DNA of 52,151 nt, taken from positions 1-52,151 of the forward strand of contig JAAEZQ010000023.1 of the NCBI GenBank assembly GCA_018222805.1, in the 5' to 3' direction. Below are positions 40,381 through 48,341 of the stretch, one piece after another. The stretch comes from Vibrionaceae bacterium. GTDB lineage: Bacteria; Pseudomonadota; Gammaproteobacteria; Enterobacterales; Vibrionaceae. A program made the position numbers and the translations under genes. The notes under the pieces were generated by a model. That model saw only the letters and a list, made by a program, of their open reading frames with translations. It was not told the origin of the DNA and searched no databases. Every line of letters starts with the position of its first letter. The first letter of the stretch is position 1.

Positions 40381-42456
40381 ATGCTGACCAGTAACATTCA
40401 AAAATCAATTCGCCATAGCTATCAGAACCTACAAGCTCAGCTTGATAACTTTGTTCCCAGAAGAGCTCAAAACTATCTCGTCGCTGAAATAGCCAAAACA
40501 CTTTGTGGTCAATATCACAAATCAAACCGCATACTGGTCGCTGAAGCAGGAACTGGAATTGGTAAGTCACTCTCCTATCTGATGGCTGCAATTCCAGTCG
40601 CCGTTCACAACAATCGTAAAGTAGTGATATCTACTGCCACTGTCGCCTTACAAGAGCAGCTTATTAACAAGGATTTACCTTTATATCGTCGCCTTACGGA
40701 TAAAGAGTTTTCATTTATCCTGGCCAAAGGTCGTCAACGTTATTGCTGCGCCGAAAAACTTGCGACTGCGAGCGGTGTTGATGGCGGTCAGTTGGCGATG
40801 TTTGAAAGCAAACCTAAGAAGAAAGACATTGATCTGTTGGAGACGATGTATCGCTCACTTGCTCAAGGGAAATGGGATGGCGACCGCGACTCTTGGCCAA
40901 AGCCTATCGATGACCAACTATGGCAACTGATTGTAAGTGACAAACACAGTTGTAATAACAGCCTACCTGGACATCGAGGATGCCCATTCCAGAAAGCGCG
41001 TTCAGAACTGGATAAAAATGATGTAATAATCGCAAATCACTCTTTGGTCATGGCCGATGCCGACTTAGGAGGCGGGGTAATTTTACCTGAGCCAGAAAAC
41101 ACGATTTATGTGTTCGACGAAGCACACCATTTACCGCATGTGGCCCGCGATCATGCATCTGCATCAGCGAGTTTAAAAGGTGCTGCAGCGTGGTTAGAAA
41201 AGCTCAATCAATCCATCAGTAAATTTTCATCATTAGCCGATGAAAAACGTGTTGCCCGCTTCCGTAACGATCTACAGGAGTCGATACAAACGTTGATACC
41301 TGAACTTAGTCAATTAACTAAACAGTTCGACCCTGCACACTTTGAAGAAGGCATATATCGTTTTGAACACGGTGAGCTTCCATCTTGGCTAGAAAATCAA
41401 TCTAAAGAGCTGAAACAAGCAAGCAAGAAAGCCAATCAAAGTGTCGCGAAAATCGCCGATCTTATTGCGGAGCGTGTAAAAGATGGGGAACTTTCGACCA
41501 GATTAGCTGAGCCTGCTTTAGCAGAATTAGGGTTTTATATTCAGCGCTTAGAAAATCTTGCCCAAGTCTGGCACCTTATGGCAGAGCCTACACGCGAAAA
41601 GGGCGCACCTCTGGCTAGATGGTTACAAAAACATCCAGATCGTGAAGGAGACTTTATCGTCAGTGTTTCCCCACTAGAAGTTGGCTGGCAGCTTGATCAA
41701 CAAATATGGAGCCGCTGTATTGGTGCAGTATTGGTATCGGCAACGATTAGAGCACTAAATTCGTTCCATTACTTTTGTCATCAAGCTGGCCTTGATGGTA
41801 AACCAGAGTCTGGTACTCAGTTTTTAGCGCTAGCTTCTCCATTTGATTATCAGAACCAGGCTGAGTTACTTATACCTGCGATGAAGTATGAACCGCCTGC
41901 GCCGCAGTTTACTGAATATCTTATCGAGATTTTGCCTAAATACTTGCAAGACAACAAAGCCAACTTAGTATTATTCTCTTCTTACTGGCAAATGAACCAA
42001 GTCGCTGAGGCATTGTCTACAGACTTCGTTAAGCGAGGCTGGGCGTTGCAAGTACAAGGGGAAAGTTCTCGTCAAGAAATTCTAAAAAAACATAAAAAGC
42101 TAATAGAAACAAACAAAACCAGCGTTCTGTTTGGTACAGGAAGTTTTTCCGAAGGACTTGATTTGCCCGGAGAGTTGCTTGAGAACTTAGTCATTACCAA
42201 AATACCATTTGGTGTTCCGACTTCTCCTGTAGAACAGGCTCACTCCGAATACATCGAAAAGAATGGTGGAAATCCATTTATGCAGATCACCGTGCCAGAC
42301 GCCAGTAAAAAGCTGATCCAAGGCGTAGGTCGGTTACTGCGAAAAGAACGGGATTCTGGTAGAGTGACCATTCTAGATAGACGCCTTGTCACAAAGCGAT
42401 ATGGGCAAGCCTTAATCGACTCGCTGCCGCCATTTAAACGTAAAATAGAATATTAG
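40381..42456 (+). CDS. dinG: ATP-dependent DNA helicase DinG
   Basis: 691-residue XPD-like superfamily 2 helicase that removes R-loops and unwinds 5'-3'. Walker A EAGTGIGKS is at residues 55-63 and the DEAH box at 246-249; the C-terminal SEGLDLPGE and QGVGRLLRKERDSGR motifs are present. I chose the ATG at 40381 behind TTGAGG, since the earlier in-frame start gives an unrelated N terminus. Of the four Cys that hold the iron-sulfur cluster in E. coli DinG (120, 194, 199, 205), the equivalents are Cys122/123, Cys191 and Cys201; the position of E. coli Cys199 is not a Cys, so the cluster may be bound differently here. Confidence 0.92.
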   Translation: MLTSNIQKSIRHSYQNLQAQLDNFVPRRAQNYLVAEIAKTLCGQYHKSNRILVAEAGTGIGKSLSYLMAAIPVAVHNNRKVVISTATVALQEQLINKDLPLYRRLTDKEFSFILAKGRQRYCCAEKLATASGVDGGQLAMFESKPKKKDIDLLETMYRSLAQGKWDGDRDSWPKPIDDQLWQLIVSDKHSCNNSLPGHRGCPFQKARSELDKNDVIIANHSLVMADADLGGGVILPEPENTIYVFDEAHHLPHVARDHASASASLKGAAAWLEKLNQSISKFSSLADEKRVARFRNDLQESIQTLIPELSQLTKQFDPAHFEEGIYRFEHGELPSWLENQSKELKQASKKANQSVAKIADLIAERVKDGELSTRLAEPALAELGFYIQRLENLAQVWHLMAEPTREKGAPLARWLQKHPDREGDFIVSVSPLEVGWQLDQQIWSRCIGAVLVSATIRALNSFHYFCHQAGLDGKPESGTQFLALASPFDYQNQAELLIPAMKYEPPAPQFTEYLIEILPKYLQDNKANLVLFSSYWQMNQVAEALSTDFVKRGWALQVQGESSRQEILKKHKKLIETNKTSVLFGTGSFSEGLDLPGELLENLVITKIPFGVPTSPVEQAHSEYIEKNGGNPFMQITVPDASKKLIQGVGRLLRKERDSGRVTILDRRLVTKRYGQALIDSLPPFKRKIEY

Positions 42457-42470
42457 AAGAAAAGCCATTT

Positions 42471-43256
42471 ATGGAAATGATTGAGCCAGGCATGTTGCTG
42501 GTGTTGGCGCTTGTCGCTTTTGTTGCTGGATTCATCGATGCCGTTGCTGGTGGCGGTGGTATGCTAACGGTCCCAACGTTATTATCTTTGGGGCTTCCTC
42601 CCCATATCGCTTTGGGGACAAACAAACTCGCCGCGACCTTTGCTTCTTCGACGGCAGCTTTCACCTACTACAAAAAACGTTTATTCCTCCCAAGAAGCTG
42701 GGGAAGAGCCTTCATTGCTACTCTAGTAGGTGCCACACTTGGTACGCTGTTTGTCGACGCTATCAGTACTGAGTGGTTAGAAAAAGTATTACCTCTTATC
42801 ATTTTGGCAGCAGCGCTTTATACCGTTTTTCATAAAACGCCGAAAGCAACGCACCAAAGTCCGATACCAGAGCCATGTCCAAAGCTACATAAAAAGCAAT
42901 ATGCACAAGGCTTATCACTTGGCTTCTACGATGGGCTAGCAGGTCCGGGCACAGGTGCATTCTGGACGGTAAGCTCCATGGCACTCTATCGGCTGAACAT
43001 TTTACTCGCTTCTGGCCTTGCAAAAGCGATGAACTTTACCAGTAACTTTACTTCTCTCATTACTTTTGCGGTATTGGGGCATATCAACTGGGTACTAGGC
43101 TTAACGATGGGGCTATGCTTAATGGCAGGTGCTTTTGTCGGCGCTCACTCCGCGATTCACTTTGGCGCTAAATTCATTCGCCCGGTATTCGTTACTGTCG
43201 TGAGTATACTCGCTATCAAATTGGCTTATGACGCCTGGTTCGTAGGTTTAACATGA
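42471..43256 (+). CDS. TSUP family transporter (TauE/SafE; YfcA-like)
   Basis: 261-residue inner-membrane protein with seven or eight predicted segments. The signature FVAGFIDAVAGGGGMLTVP near the N terminus and GFYDGLAGPGTGAFWTVS are hallmarks of the family, whose members carry sulfite, sulfoacetate or other organic anions. The substrate of this one is unknown. It starts 14 bases after dinG and overlaps priC by 4 bases (ATGA), so dinG-TSUP-priC-rsmS may form one transcript. Confidence 0.88.
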   Translation: MEMIEPGMLLVLALVAFVAGFIDAVAGGGGMLTVPTLLSLGLPPHIALGTNKLAATFASSTAAFTYYKKRLFLPRSWGRAFIATLVGATLGTLFVDAISTEWLEKVLPLIILAAALYTVFHKTPKATHQSPIPEPCPKLHKKQYAQGLSLGFYDGLAGPGTGAFWTVSSMALYRLNILLASGLAKAMNFTSNFTSLITFAVLGHINWVLGLTMGLCLMAGAFVGAHSAIHFGAKFIRPVFVTVVSILAIKLAYDAWFVGLT

Positions 43257-43798
43257 ACATCGATCAACTTTCAGCACATTTAGAGCAGATGGCAAAGCAA
43301 GCTGCCATGCTTGATCGTCAAAGAGGCGAGCATCATGTCTCGCTTTTTGACGAACGTCTGTTTAGCTGTCGTTCTCGATTACTCACACCATGTGTCAAAG
43401 AAGCCAAGTCGACACTGAGTGCTATTGTTCGAGAGCAAAACGAAGGAAAGTTAACCGCCCTACGCGCTGAATACCTTACCGAACGTTTGGTGGCACAGAT
43501 TTCCGCCATCCAGCGGGAAATCTCAACCACCAAAATCCGTAAAAACGAAATTAAACACAGCAGCCATTTTCGAAAGCCAATCAATGTGCTGTATCAAGAG
43601 CTTGCTCAGCATCAAGAGTGGGCTCGCCGCTTACGAGAAATGGTACTTGAAAAAGAAAGAGCCGTAGCAACAGCTCCGAGTTTTATGCGTGCCGAAGCGC
43701 AGAAGGTCTTACTCGCGACAGAACAACGGCTGGAACGCTGCGAAGCCGCCTTAGTTAAGCTCGAAAACCAAATCACTCACAGGGAAAAACATCAGTAA
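43253..43798 (+). CDS. priC: Primosomal replication protein PriC
   Basis: 181-residue, mostly helical protein that restarts stalled replication forks by loading DnaB without Pri[30 protein letters not shown] and [13 protein letters not shown] are conserved PriC blocks. It is translationally coupled to the TSUP gene upstream (ATGA) and to rsmS downstream (TAATG). In E. coli priC is likewise followed by ybaM, which supports the assignment. Confidence 0.9.
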   Translation: MNIDQLSAHLEQMAKQAAMLDRQRGEHHVSLFDERLFSCRSRLLTPCVKEAKSTLSAIVREQNEGKLTALRAEYLTERLVAQISAIQREISTTKIRKNEIKHSSHFRKPINVLYQELAQHQEWARRLREMVLEKERAVATAPSFMRAEAQKVLLATEQRLERCEAALVKLENQITHREKHQ

Positions 43799-43965
43799 TG
43801 TCTGACCAACCAACCTCTTCTCTTGACGATGCTCCTGACGACGTAAAGCTGGCCGTCGATCTTATTTACCTATTCGAATCAAACGGCATTGATCCTGAAC
43901 TCGCGCTAAGTGCGTTGAAAATAGTACAAACGGATTTAGAGAACAAACTAAAAGAAAAACAATAA
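43798..43965 (+). CDS. rsmS: RsmS/YbaM family small protein (DUF2496)
   Basis: 55-residue protein starting on the last base of the priC stop codon (TAATG). [20 protein letters not shown] and [17 protein letters not shown] match E. coli YbaM, and the family includes RsmS, a pleiotropic regulator of secondary metabolism and virulence in Serratia and Pectobacterium. No signal or membrane segment; one long helical hairpin is likely. The gene is too short for routine ORF cutoffs and easily missed. Confidence 0.9.
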   Translation: MSDQPTSSLDDAPDDVKLAVDLIYLFESNGIDPELALSALKIVQTDLENKLKEKQ

Positions 43966-44008
43966 TTTTTCTTCCGCCTTCGTTTTCAAACCTGTTTTTG
44001 CAATATTT

Positions 44009-44023
44009 TGAGAATCATTTTCA
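44009..44023. promoter_or_regulatory. Fur-box-like site upstream of xthA
   Basis: TGAGAATCATTTTCA matches the 15-base Fur consensus TGATAATnATTATCA at all but two positions, with both arms preserved. It lies 58 bases before the xthA start codon, where it would overlap the promoter. Confidence 0.55.
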
Positions 44024-44080
44024 TCACGTTTAAGCAATGCTACCATGACTCGAAAATAAGCCCTTTGAGAAGGATAAAAA

Positions 44081-44887
44081 ATGAAAGTAATCAGCTTTAA
44101 CATCAATGGACTCCGTGCGAGACTGCACCAACTCCAGGCGCTCATCGATAAACACCAGCCAGATGTTATCGGGCTTCAAGAAATCAAAGTCCACGATGAA
44201 GCGTTTCCAATTGCAGATGTCGAAGCCATGGGTTACAAAGTGTATTTTCATGGTCAAAAAGCTCATTACGGTGTAGCGATGCTCTGTAAGCAAGAGCCTC
44301 TCAGTGTGCAGAAAGGTTTTCCAACTGATAACGAAGAGCATCAAAAGCGCATGATCATGGCGACTTTTGAAGATGAAAATGGTGAAAAGGTCACAGTACT
44401 CAATGGCTACTTCCCTCAAGGGGATAACATCAGTCACGAAACCAAGTTCCCTTATAAGCGCCAATTCTATAAAGATCTGATGACCTACTTGAATGATCAT
44501 CATAGTAACGATGAACAATTGATTGTCATGGGTGACATTAACATTAGCCCGATTGATGACGACATTGGTATTGGCGAACCAAATCGTAAACGCTGGCTAA
44601 AAACGGGCAAATGTTCGTTCCAGCCAGAAGAGCGAGAATGGTTGAAAATTTTATTAGACTGGGGCTTTGAAGATACCTTCCGTAAACTTTACCCAGAAGT
44701 TAATGATCGCTTTTCGTGGTTTGACTACCGTTCTCGCGGTTTTGATGATAACCGTGGCCTACGAATCGATGTGATCTTAGCGACTCCTTCGCTGGCGCAG
44801 AAATGTATCGAATCAGGTATCGACTATGAACTACGTGGCATTGAGAAGCCATCTGACCACGCCCCTATCTGGTCAACGTTCAAGTAA
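44081..44887 (+). CDS. xthA: Exonuclease III
   Basis: 268-residue AP endonuclease/3'-5' exonuclease of base-excision repair. The metal-binding Asn7 and Glu34 are in FNINGLRAR and LQEIKVHDE, and [23 protein letters not shown] and the C-terminal SDHAPIW contain the remaining active-site Asp, Asn and His. Length and motifs match E. coli ExoIII. AGAAGGA precedes the ATG. A Fur-box-like site lies upstream, which is unusual for this gene. Confidence 0.97.
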   Translation: MKVISFNINGLRARLHQLQALIDKHQPDVIGLQEIKVHDEAFPIADVEAMGYKVYFHGQKAHYGVAMLCKQEPLSVQKGFPTDNEEHQKRMIMATFEDENGEKVTVLNGYFPQGDNISHETKFPYKRQFYKDLMTYLNDHHSNDEQLIVMGDINISPIDDDIGIGEPNRKRWLKTGKCSFQPEEREWLKILLDWGFEDTFRKLYPEVNDRFSWFDYRSRGFDDNRGLRIDVILATPSLAQKCIESGIDYELRGIEKPSDHAPIWSTFK

Positions 44888-44904
44888 GCCCCTCTAACAT
44901 AAAT

Positions 44905-44932
44905 AAAAAGAGCGCATTAATGCGCTCTTTTT
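44905..44932. terminator. Bidirectional terminator between xthA and the ABC operon
   Basis: AAAAAGAGCGCA and TGCGCTCTTTTT form a 12-bp stem around TTAA. Confidence 0.92.
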
Positions 44933-44952
44933 ATTTGATACTGCTATTGGTT

Positions 44953-45630
44953 TTAGCTTAGCGGTCGAGAATATGCCAATAATCGTTTTTCCGCATGTTT
45001 AAAACACCACAGGATGATAAACGTCAGTAACATGTAGAATAAACCCGCTGTTAAGAACGACTCGAATGGAGCGTAGTAACGTGAGTTAACCAAACGTGCG
45101 GCACCGGTTAGATCCATGATAGTCACAATGCCCGCTACAGCACTACCGTGCAGCATGAAGATGACCTCATTGGAATATACTGGTAATGCTCTTCGTAATG
45201 CACTCGGCAAAATGATTCGGCGGTAAGTCTTAAATTTACTCATCCCGTACGCTTTAGCCGCTTCTACTTCACCCTTTGGTAATCCATTGATTGCACCTCG
45301 AATAATCTCCGCAGTGTAAGCTGAAGTATTCAATACAAAGGCAACCAGAGCACAAAACCAAGCATTTTCCCAAAGTGTACCTTTTACCGGGAAGAATTGG
45401 TCCATACCGTAGTAAATGAGATATAGCTGTACCAATAACGGTGTACCACGGAAAAAGTAAATAAACGCCCATGACGGCATGCTCAAAGCGTAGTTTTTAC
45501 TGTTTCTTGCAACTGCCATTGGAATGGACACACACAACCCGGTGATAAGCGCAATGCCTACCAGCCAAACTGTCGTCCAAAGTCCACTCAGGTAAATCGG
45601 GAAACTTTCAATAATCAGTGAAAAGTCCAT
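44953..45630 (-). CDS. Basic amino acid ABC transporter permease (HisM/ArtM-like)
   Basis: 225-residue inner-membrane permease with five predicted segments. The binding-protein-dependent transport signature EAAKAYGMSKFKTYRRIILP is the loop that contacts the ATPase. FRGTPLLVQLYLIYYG and NTSAYTAEIIRGAI are typical of polar amino-acid permeases. It is the last gene of a four-gene operon, ATPase, binding protein, HisQ-like permease, this protein; gene order matches artPIQM, while sequences resemble hisQMP/aotQMP. Confidence 0.9.
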   Translation of the reverse strand: MDFSLIIESFPIYLSGLWTTVWLVGIALITGLCVSIPMAVARNSKNYALSMPSWAFIYFFRGTPLLVQLYLIYYGMDQFFPVKGTLWENAWFCALVAFVLNTSAYTAEIIRGAINGLPKGEVEAAKAYGMSKFKTYRRIILPSALRRALPVYSNEVIFMLHGSAVAGIVTIMDLTGAARLVNSRYYAPFESFLTAGLFYMLLTFIILWCFKHAEKRLLAYSRPLS

Positions 45631-45633
45631 AAC

Positions 45634-46374
45634 TTACCTCGCATGAATACTGAACTTGCGTTCAACAAGTTTAAGTAAACCTGTAGAAACACTGGTAAAG
45701 AAGAGAAAGATGATGGCAACAGCCATGTAGAACGTAAATGGCATTTTTGTCGAACCTGCTGCCAATGAGCTCATTCTCACCATATCATCAAGACCAATAA
45801 TAGAGACCAGTGCCGTCGTTTTAAGCAGAACTAACCAGTTATTACCAAAGCCTGGTAAAGCATGGCGAATCATCTGAGGCAAAAGAATTCTTCTGAATGA
45901 TAAAACGGCGTTCATGCCATAAGCTTTCGCAGCCTCTAGTTCACCTCGGTCAACGGCCATAATCGCTCCACGAAACGTTTCCGCCATGTATGCACCGAAA
46001 ATAAAACCAATGGTCAATACTCCAGCAATAAAAGGACTAACATCGATATAATCTGGTAAATAAGATGTCCACTCATGATTTGGGTCACTCGAGGTAAACC
46101 ACTCATTTAGTGTTTCATTGATAGAATAAAGACTGTTGTTCAAAAGTATTTGACCACCAAAGAAAATCAGCATCATCAGAACCAGGTCTGGGATACCACG
46201 AATAATGGTGGTGTAGAGAGTGGCAATGGCTCTAGCCCATTTATAAGGTGATAACTTAGCTAAAGCGCCAAGCATGCCCAATATCACTGCAAGTAGCAGA
46301 GAAAGCACTGCAACTTCAATAGTTACTAAAGCTCCTTTAAAGATGGAAGCTTCGTATCCTTGTAAATCCAGCAT
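45634..46374 (-). CDS. Basic amino acid ABC transporter permease (HisQ/AotQ-like)
   Basis: 246-residue inner-membrane permease. I chose the ATG at 46374 (MLDLQGYEASIFKGAL) behind TAGGA; nine upstream in-frame codons are not family-like. The signature loop is ELEAAKAYGMNAVLSFRRIL, and GALVTIEVAVLSLLL, RGIPDLVLMMLIFFGGQ and GNNWLVLLKTTALVS are close to HisQ. It ends 3 bases before the second permease gene and forms a heterodimer with it. Confidence 0.92.
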   Translation of the reverse strand: MLDLQGYEASIFKGALVTIEVAVLSLLLAVILGMLGALAKLSPYKWARAIATLYTTIIRGIPDLVLMMLIFFGGQILLNNSLYSINETLNEWFTSSDPNHEWTSYLPDYIDVSPFIAGVLTIGFIFGAYMAETFRGAIMAVDRGELEAAKAYGMNAVLSFRRILLPQMIRHALPGFGNNWLVLLKTTALVSIIGLDDMVRMSSLAAGSTKMPFTFYMAVAIIFLFFTSVSTGLLKLVERKFSIHAR

Positions 46375-46406
46375 AGGTGAGTTCCTAATCCCTAAACTCA
46401 AAAAAT

Positions 46407-46443
46407 CGACCGTTGACTACTTCTAGGAACAGGCCAACGGTCG
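46407..46443 (-). terminator. Intercistronic hairpin after the binding-protein gene
   Basis: CGACCGTTG (46407-46415) and CAACGGTCG (46435-46443) form a perfect 9-bp stem. On the minus strand it is followed by ATTTTTTG, so it is a partial terminator or stability hairpin directly after the binding-protein stop codon and before the permeases. Confidence 0.7.
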
Positions 46444-46455
46444 CTTAATTACGAC

Positions 46456-47226
46456 TTATTCGCCGTACACATCGTAGTTGAAGTATTTACCAGCAAGTTT
46501 TTGATAAACACCTTTATCACGCAGTGACAAAATCGCAGCGTCTAGTTTCTGCGTCAGATCTTTATCTTGCTTGCGAACAGCAATACCAAAACCTTCACCA
46601 AACCATTCAGGGTTAGTGAGTGATGGACCAACGAATTCGTACGCATCGCCACCCGCTTTATTCAGTACACCTTCTTCTAGTGCTGAAGCATCACCAAGTA
46701 CCGCAACAACACGACCGTTAGCAAGATCTAGATAAGCTTCATCAAATGAGCCGTAACGTACGATCTCAACTTTGTCACCGTAGTTGTCTGTCAGGTATTT
46801 ATCGTGCGTGGTTGCACGTTGTACCGCTATTTTCTTACCATCTAGGTTGTCAAAATCTAGATTAGCGCCTTTCTTCGCGATGAACTTGTTAGGGATAAGT
46901 GCGTATTTACCAGTGAAGTCAACTTTCTTCTTACGCTCTTCTGTAATAGACATTGCCGCGATGATTGCATCGTATTTACGTGCTAATAGAGAAGGAATGA
47001 TGCCATCCCAGTCTTGAGCAACGATTTGACACTTCACTTGCATTTCTTCACAAAGTGCGTTTGCCATATCGACGTCAAAGCCTTTTAAAGAGCCATCAGT
47101 TTCAGTCCAGCTAAACGGAGGGTATGCACCTTCAACACCAAAGCGAACCGTTTTCCATTCTTTCGCTTGAACGGCGCCAGAGACTGCCGTTGCAGCAAGT
47201 GTTGCTGCTAATAACCACTTTTTCAT
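46456..47226 (-). CDS. Basic amino acid ABC transporter substrate-binding protein (HisJ/ArgT-like)
   Basis: 256-residue periplasmic protein with a signal peptide (MKKWLLAATLAATAVSGAVQA, cut near AQA-KE). Ligand-binding elements include FGVEGAYPPFSWTETDGSLK, GFDVDMANALCEEM, AAMSITEERKKKVDFT and the C-terminal KYFNYDVYGE, as in HisJ/ArgT, which bind lysine, arginine, ornithine or histidine. The exact substrate is not resolvable by eye. Hairpins lie on both sides of this cistron. Confidence 0.92.
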   Translation of the reverse strand: MKKWLLAATLAATAVSGAVQAKEWKTVRFGVEGAYPPFSWTETDGSLKGFDVDMANALCEEMQVKCQIVAQDWDGIIPSLLARKYDAIIAAMSITEERKKKVDFTGKYALIPNKFIAKKGANLDFDNLDGKKIAVQRATTHDKYLTDNYGDKVEIVRYGSFDEAYLDLANGRVVAVLGDASALEEGVLNKAGGDAYEFVGPSLTNPEWFGEGFGIAVRKQDKDLTQKLDAAILSLRDKGVYQKLAGKYFNYDVYGE

Positions 47227-47280
47227 TTCCGTACTCCTGTGATTTCCATTTTATTTGATTTTGTTTGTTGTGTTTGCGTA

Positions 47281-47300
47281 GGAGGCAAAAAGCTGCCTCC
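47281..47300 (-). other. Intercistronic stem-loop before the binding-protein gene
   Basis: GGAGGCA and TGCCTCC (47281-47287, 47294-47300) form a 7-bp stem around AAAAGC, between the ATPase and binding-protein cistrons. It has no U tract. Confidence 0.5.
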
Positions 47301-47310
47301 CAAAGAATCC

Positions 47311-48081
47311 TTAGTAAATCGATGAAATAAACTGCTGTAAGCGCGGTGAATCCGGATTGGTAAATAACTTGGCAGGATCGCCCTGCTCTTCGACCAGTCC
47401 TTGGTGAAGGAACATCACATGGTTCGATACATCTCGAGCAAACGCCATTTCGTGAGTCACTACCAACATTGTTCGACCTTCTTCTGCCAAGTCTCTCATT
47501 ACCCCTAAGACTTCTCCAACTAACTCTGGGTCAAGCGCAGATGTTGGCTCATCAAACAGCATCACTTCTGGATCAACAGCCAACGCGCGAGCAATCGCGG
47601 CACGCTGTTGCTGACCACCAGACAAATGCCCTGGGTAATAATCCTTACGCTCGTACAGGCCAACTTTTTTAAGCAGTACCTCTGCTTTTTCAATGGCTTC
47701 AGCTTTAGGCACACCCAATACGTGAACAGGCGCTTCGATGACATTCTCTAAAACGGTGAGGTGAGACCACAGGTTAAAACCTTGGAATACCATCGCAAGA
47801 CGAGAACGAATACGCTGCACTTGCTTTTCATTAGCAGGTACAGATTCCCCAGCTCGATTATTCTTCATTTGAATAAGCTCACCGTTTACCCAAATCTCGC
47901 CAGCGGTTGGTGTCTCTAATAGGTTGATACATCTGAGAAAAGTACTCTTACCGGAACCGGAAGAGCCAATGATAGAAATAACATCCCCTTTATGTGCGGA
48001 AAGAGAAATTCCCTTAAGGACTTCATTTTGTCCAAATGTTTTGTGCAGGTCTTTTATATCTAGCGCTGGTACATCATTCAT
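47311..48081 (-). CDS. Basic amino acid ABC transporter ATP-binding protein (HisP/ArtP-like)
   Basis: 256-residue ATPase with Walker A GSSGSGKST near residue 40, Q-loop MVFQGFNLWSH, signature LSGGQQQRAAIARAL, Walker B VMLFDEPTSALD and switch His in VVTHEMAFA. FNLWSH and HVMFLHQGLVEEQGDP are typical of polar amino-acid importers. It leads the four-gene operon. No clear ArgR box is visible in the 260-base region upstream. Confidence 0.93.
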   Translation of the reverse strand: MNDVPALDIKDLHKTFGQNEVLKGISLSAHKGDVISIIGSSGSGKSTFLRCINLLETPTAGEIWVNGELIQMKNNRAGESVPANEKQVQRIRSRLAMVFQGFNLWSHLTVLENVIEAPVHVLGVPKAEAIEKAEVLLKKVGLYERKDYYPGHLSGGQQQRAAIARALAVDPEVMLFDEPTSALDPELVGEVLGVMRDLAEEGRTMLVVTHEMAFARDVSNHVMFLHQGLVEEQGDPAKLFTNPDSPRLQQFISSIY

Positions 48082-48271
48082 GCGCTTTACTCCCTGTGTT
48101 TTTTTCCACTGCTGTAAGGGACTCCGCCCTATCTAATTCGGAACAAATTAGCACCCCGGCTCAAAAGTTGCAACAAATGATTAACCTAAATAAATCGAAT
48201 AGTTAGATGGTACAGCCAAATTATTATGCAGTTTTTAGCACTATATGCTTTGTTTCTTGAATATTATGTAT

Positions 48272-48298
48272 AAAAAAGCCCCTGCCTTGAGGGGCTAA
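48272..48298 (-). terminator. Terminator of the orphan lipoprotein gene
   Basis: AGCCCCT and AGGGGCT form a 7-bp stem around GCCTTG; the minus-strand continuation is TTTTTTAT. Confidence 0.85.
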
Positions 48299-48341
48299 AT
48301 AAATTTACAAAAGTGTTAATTGACACTTACTTCGAGATGAT

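Noticed and set aside
40223..40591. 122-codon minus-strand frame at the dinG start
   Set aside because: Overlaps the first 200 bases of dinG on the opposite strand and its composition is that of a shadow frame.
48200..48275. ArgR boxes ahead of the basic amino acid ABC operon
   Set aside because: TGAATATTATGTATA and TGCATAATAATTT are only partial matches and are 27 bases apart, not 3; the first also lies beside the terminator of the next gene.
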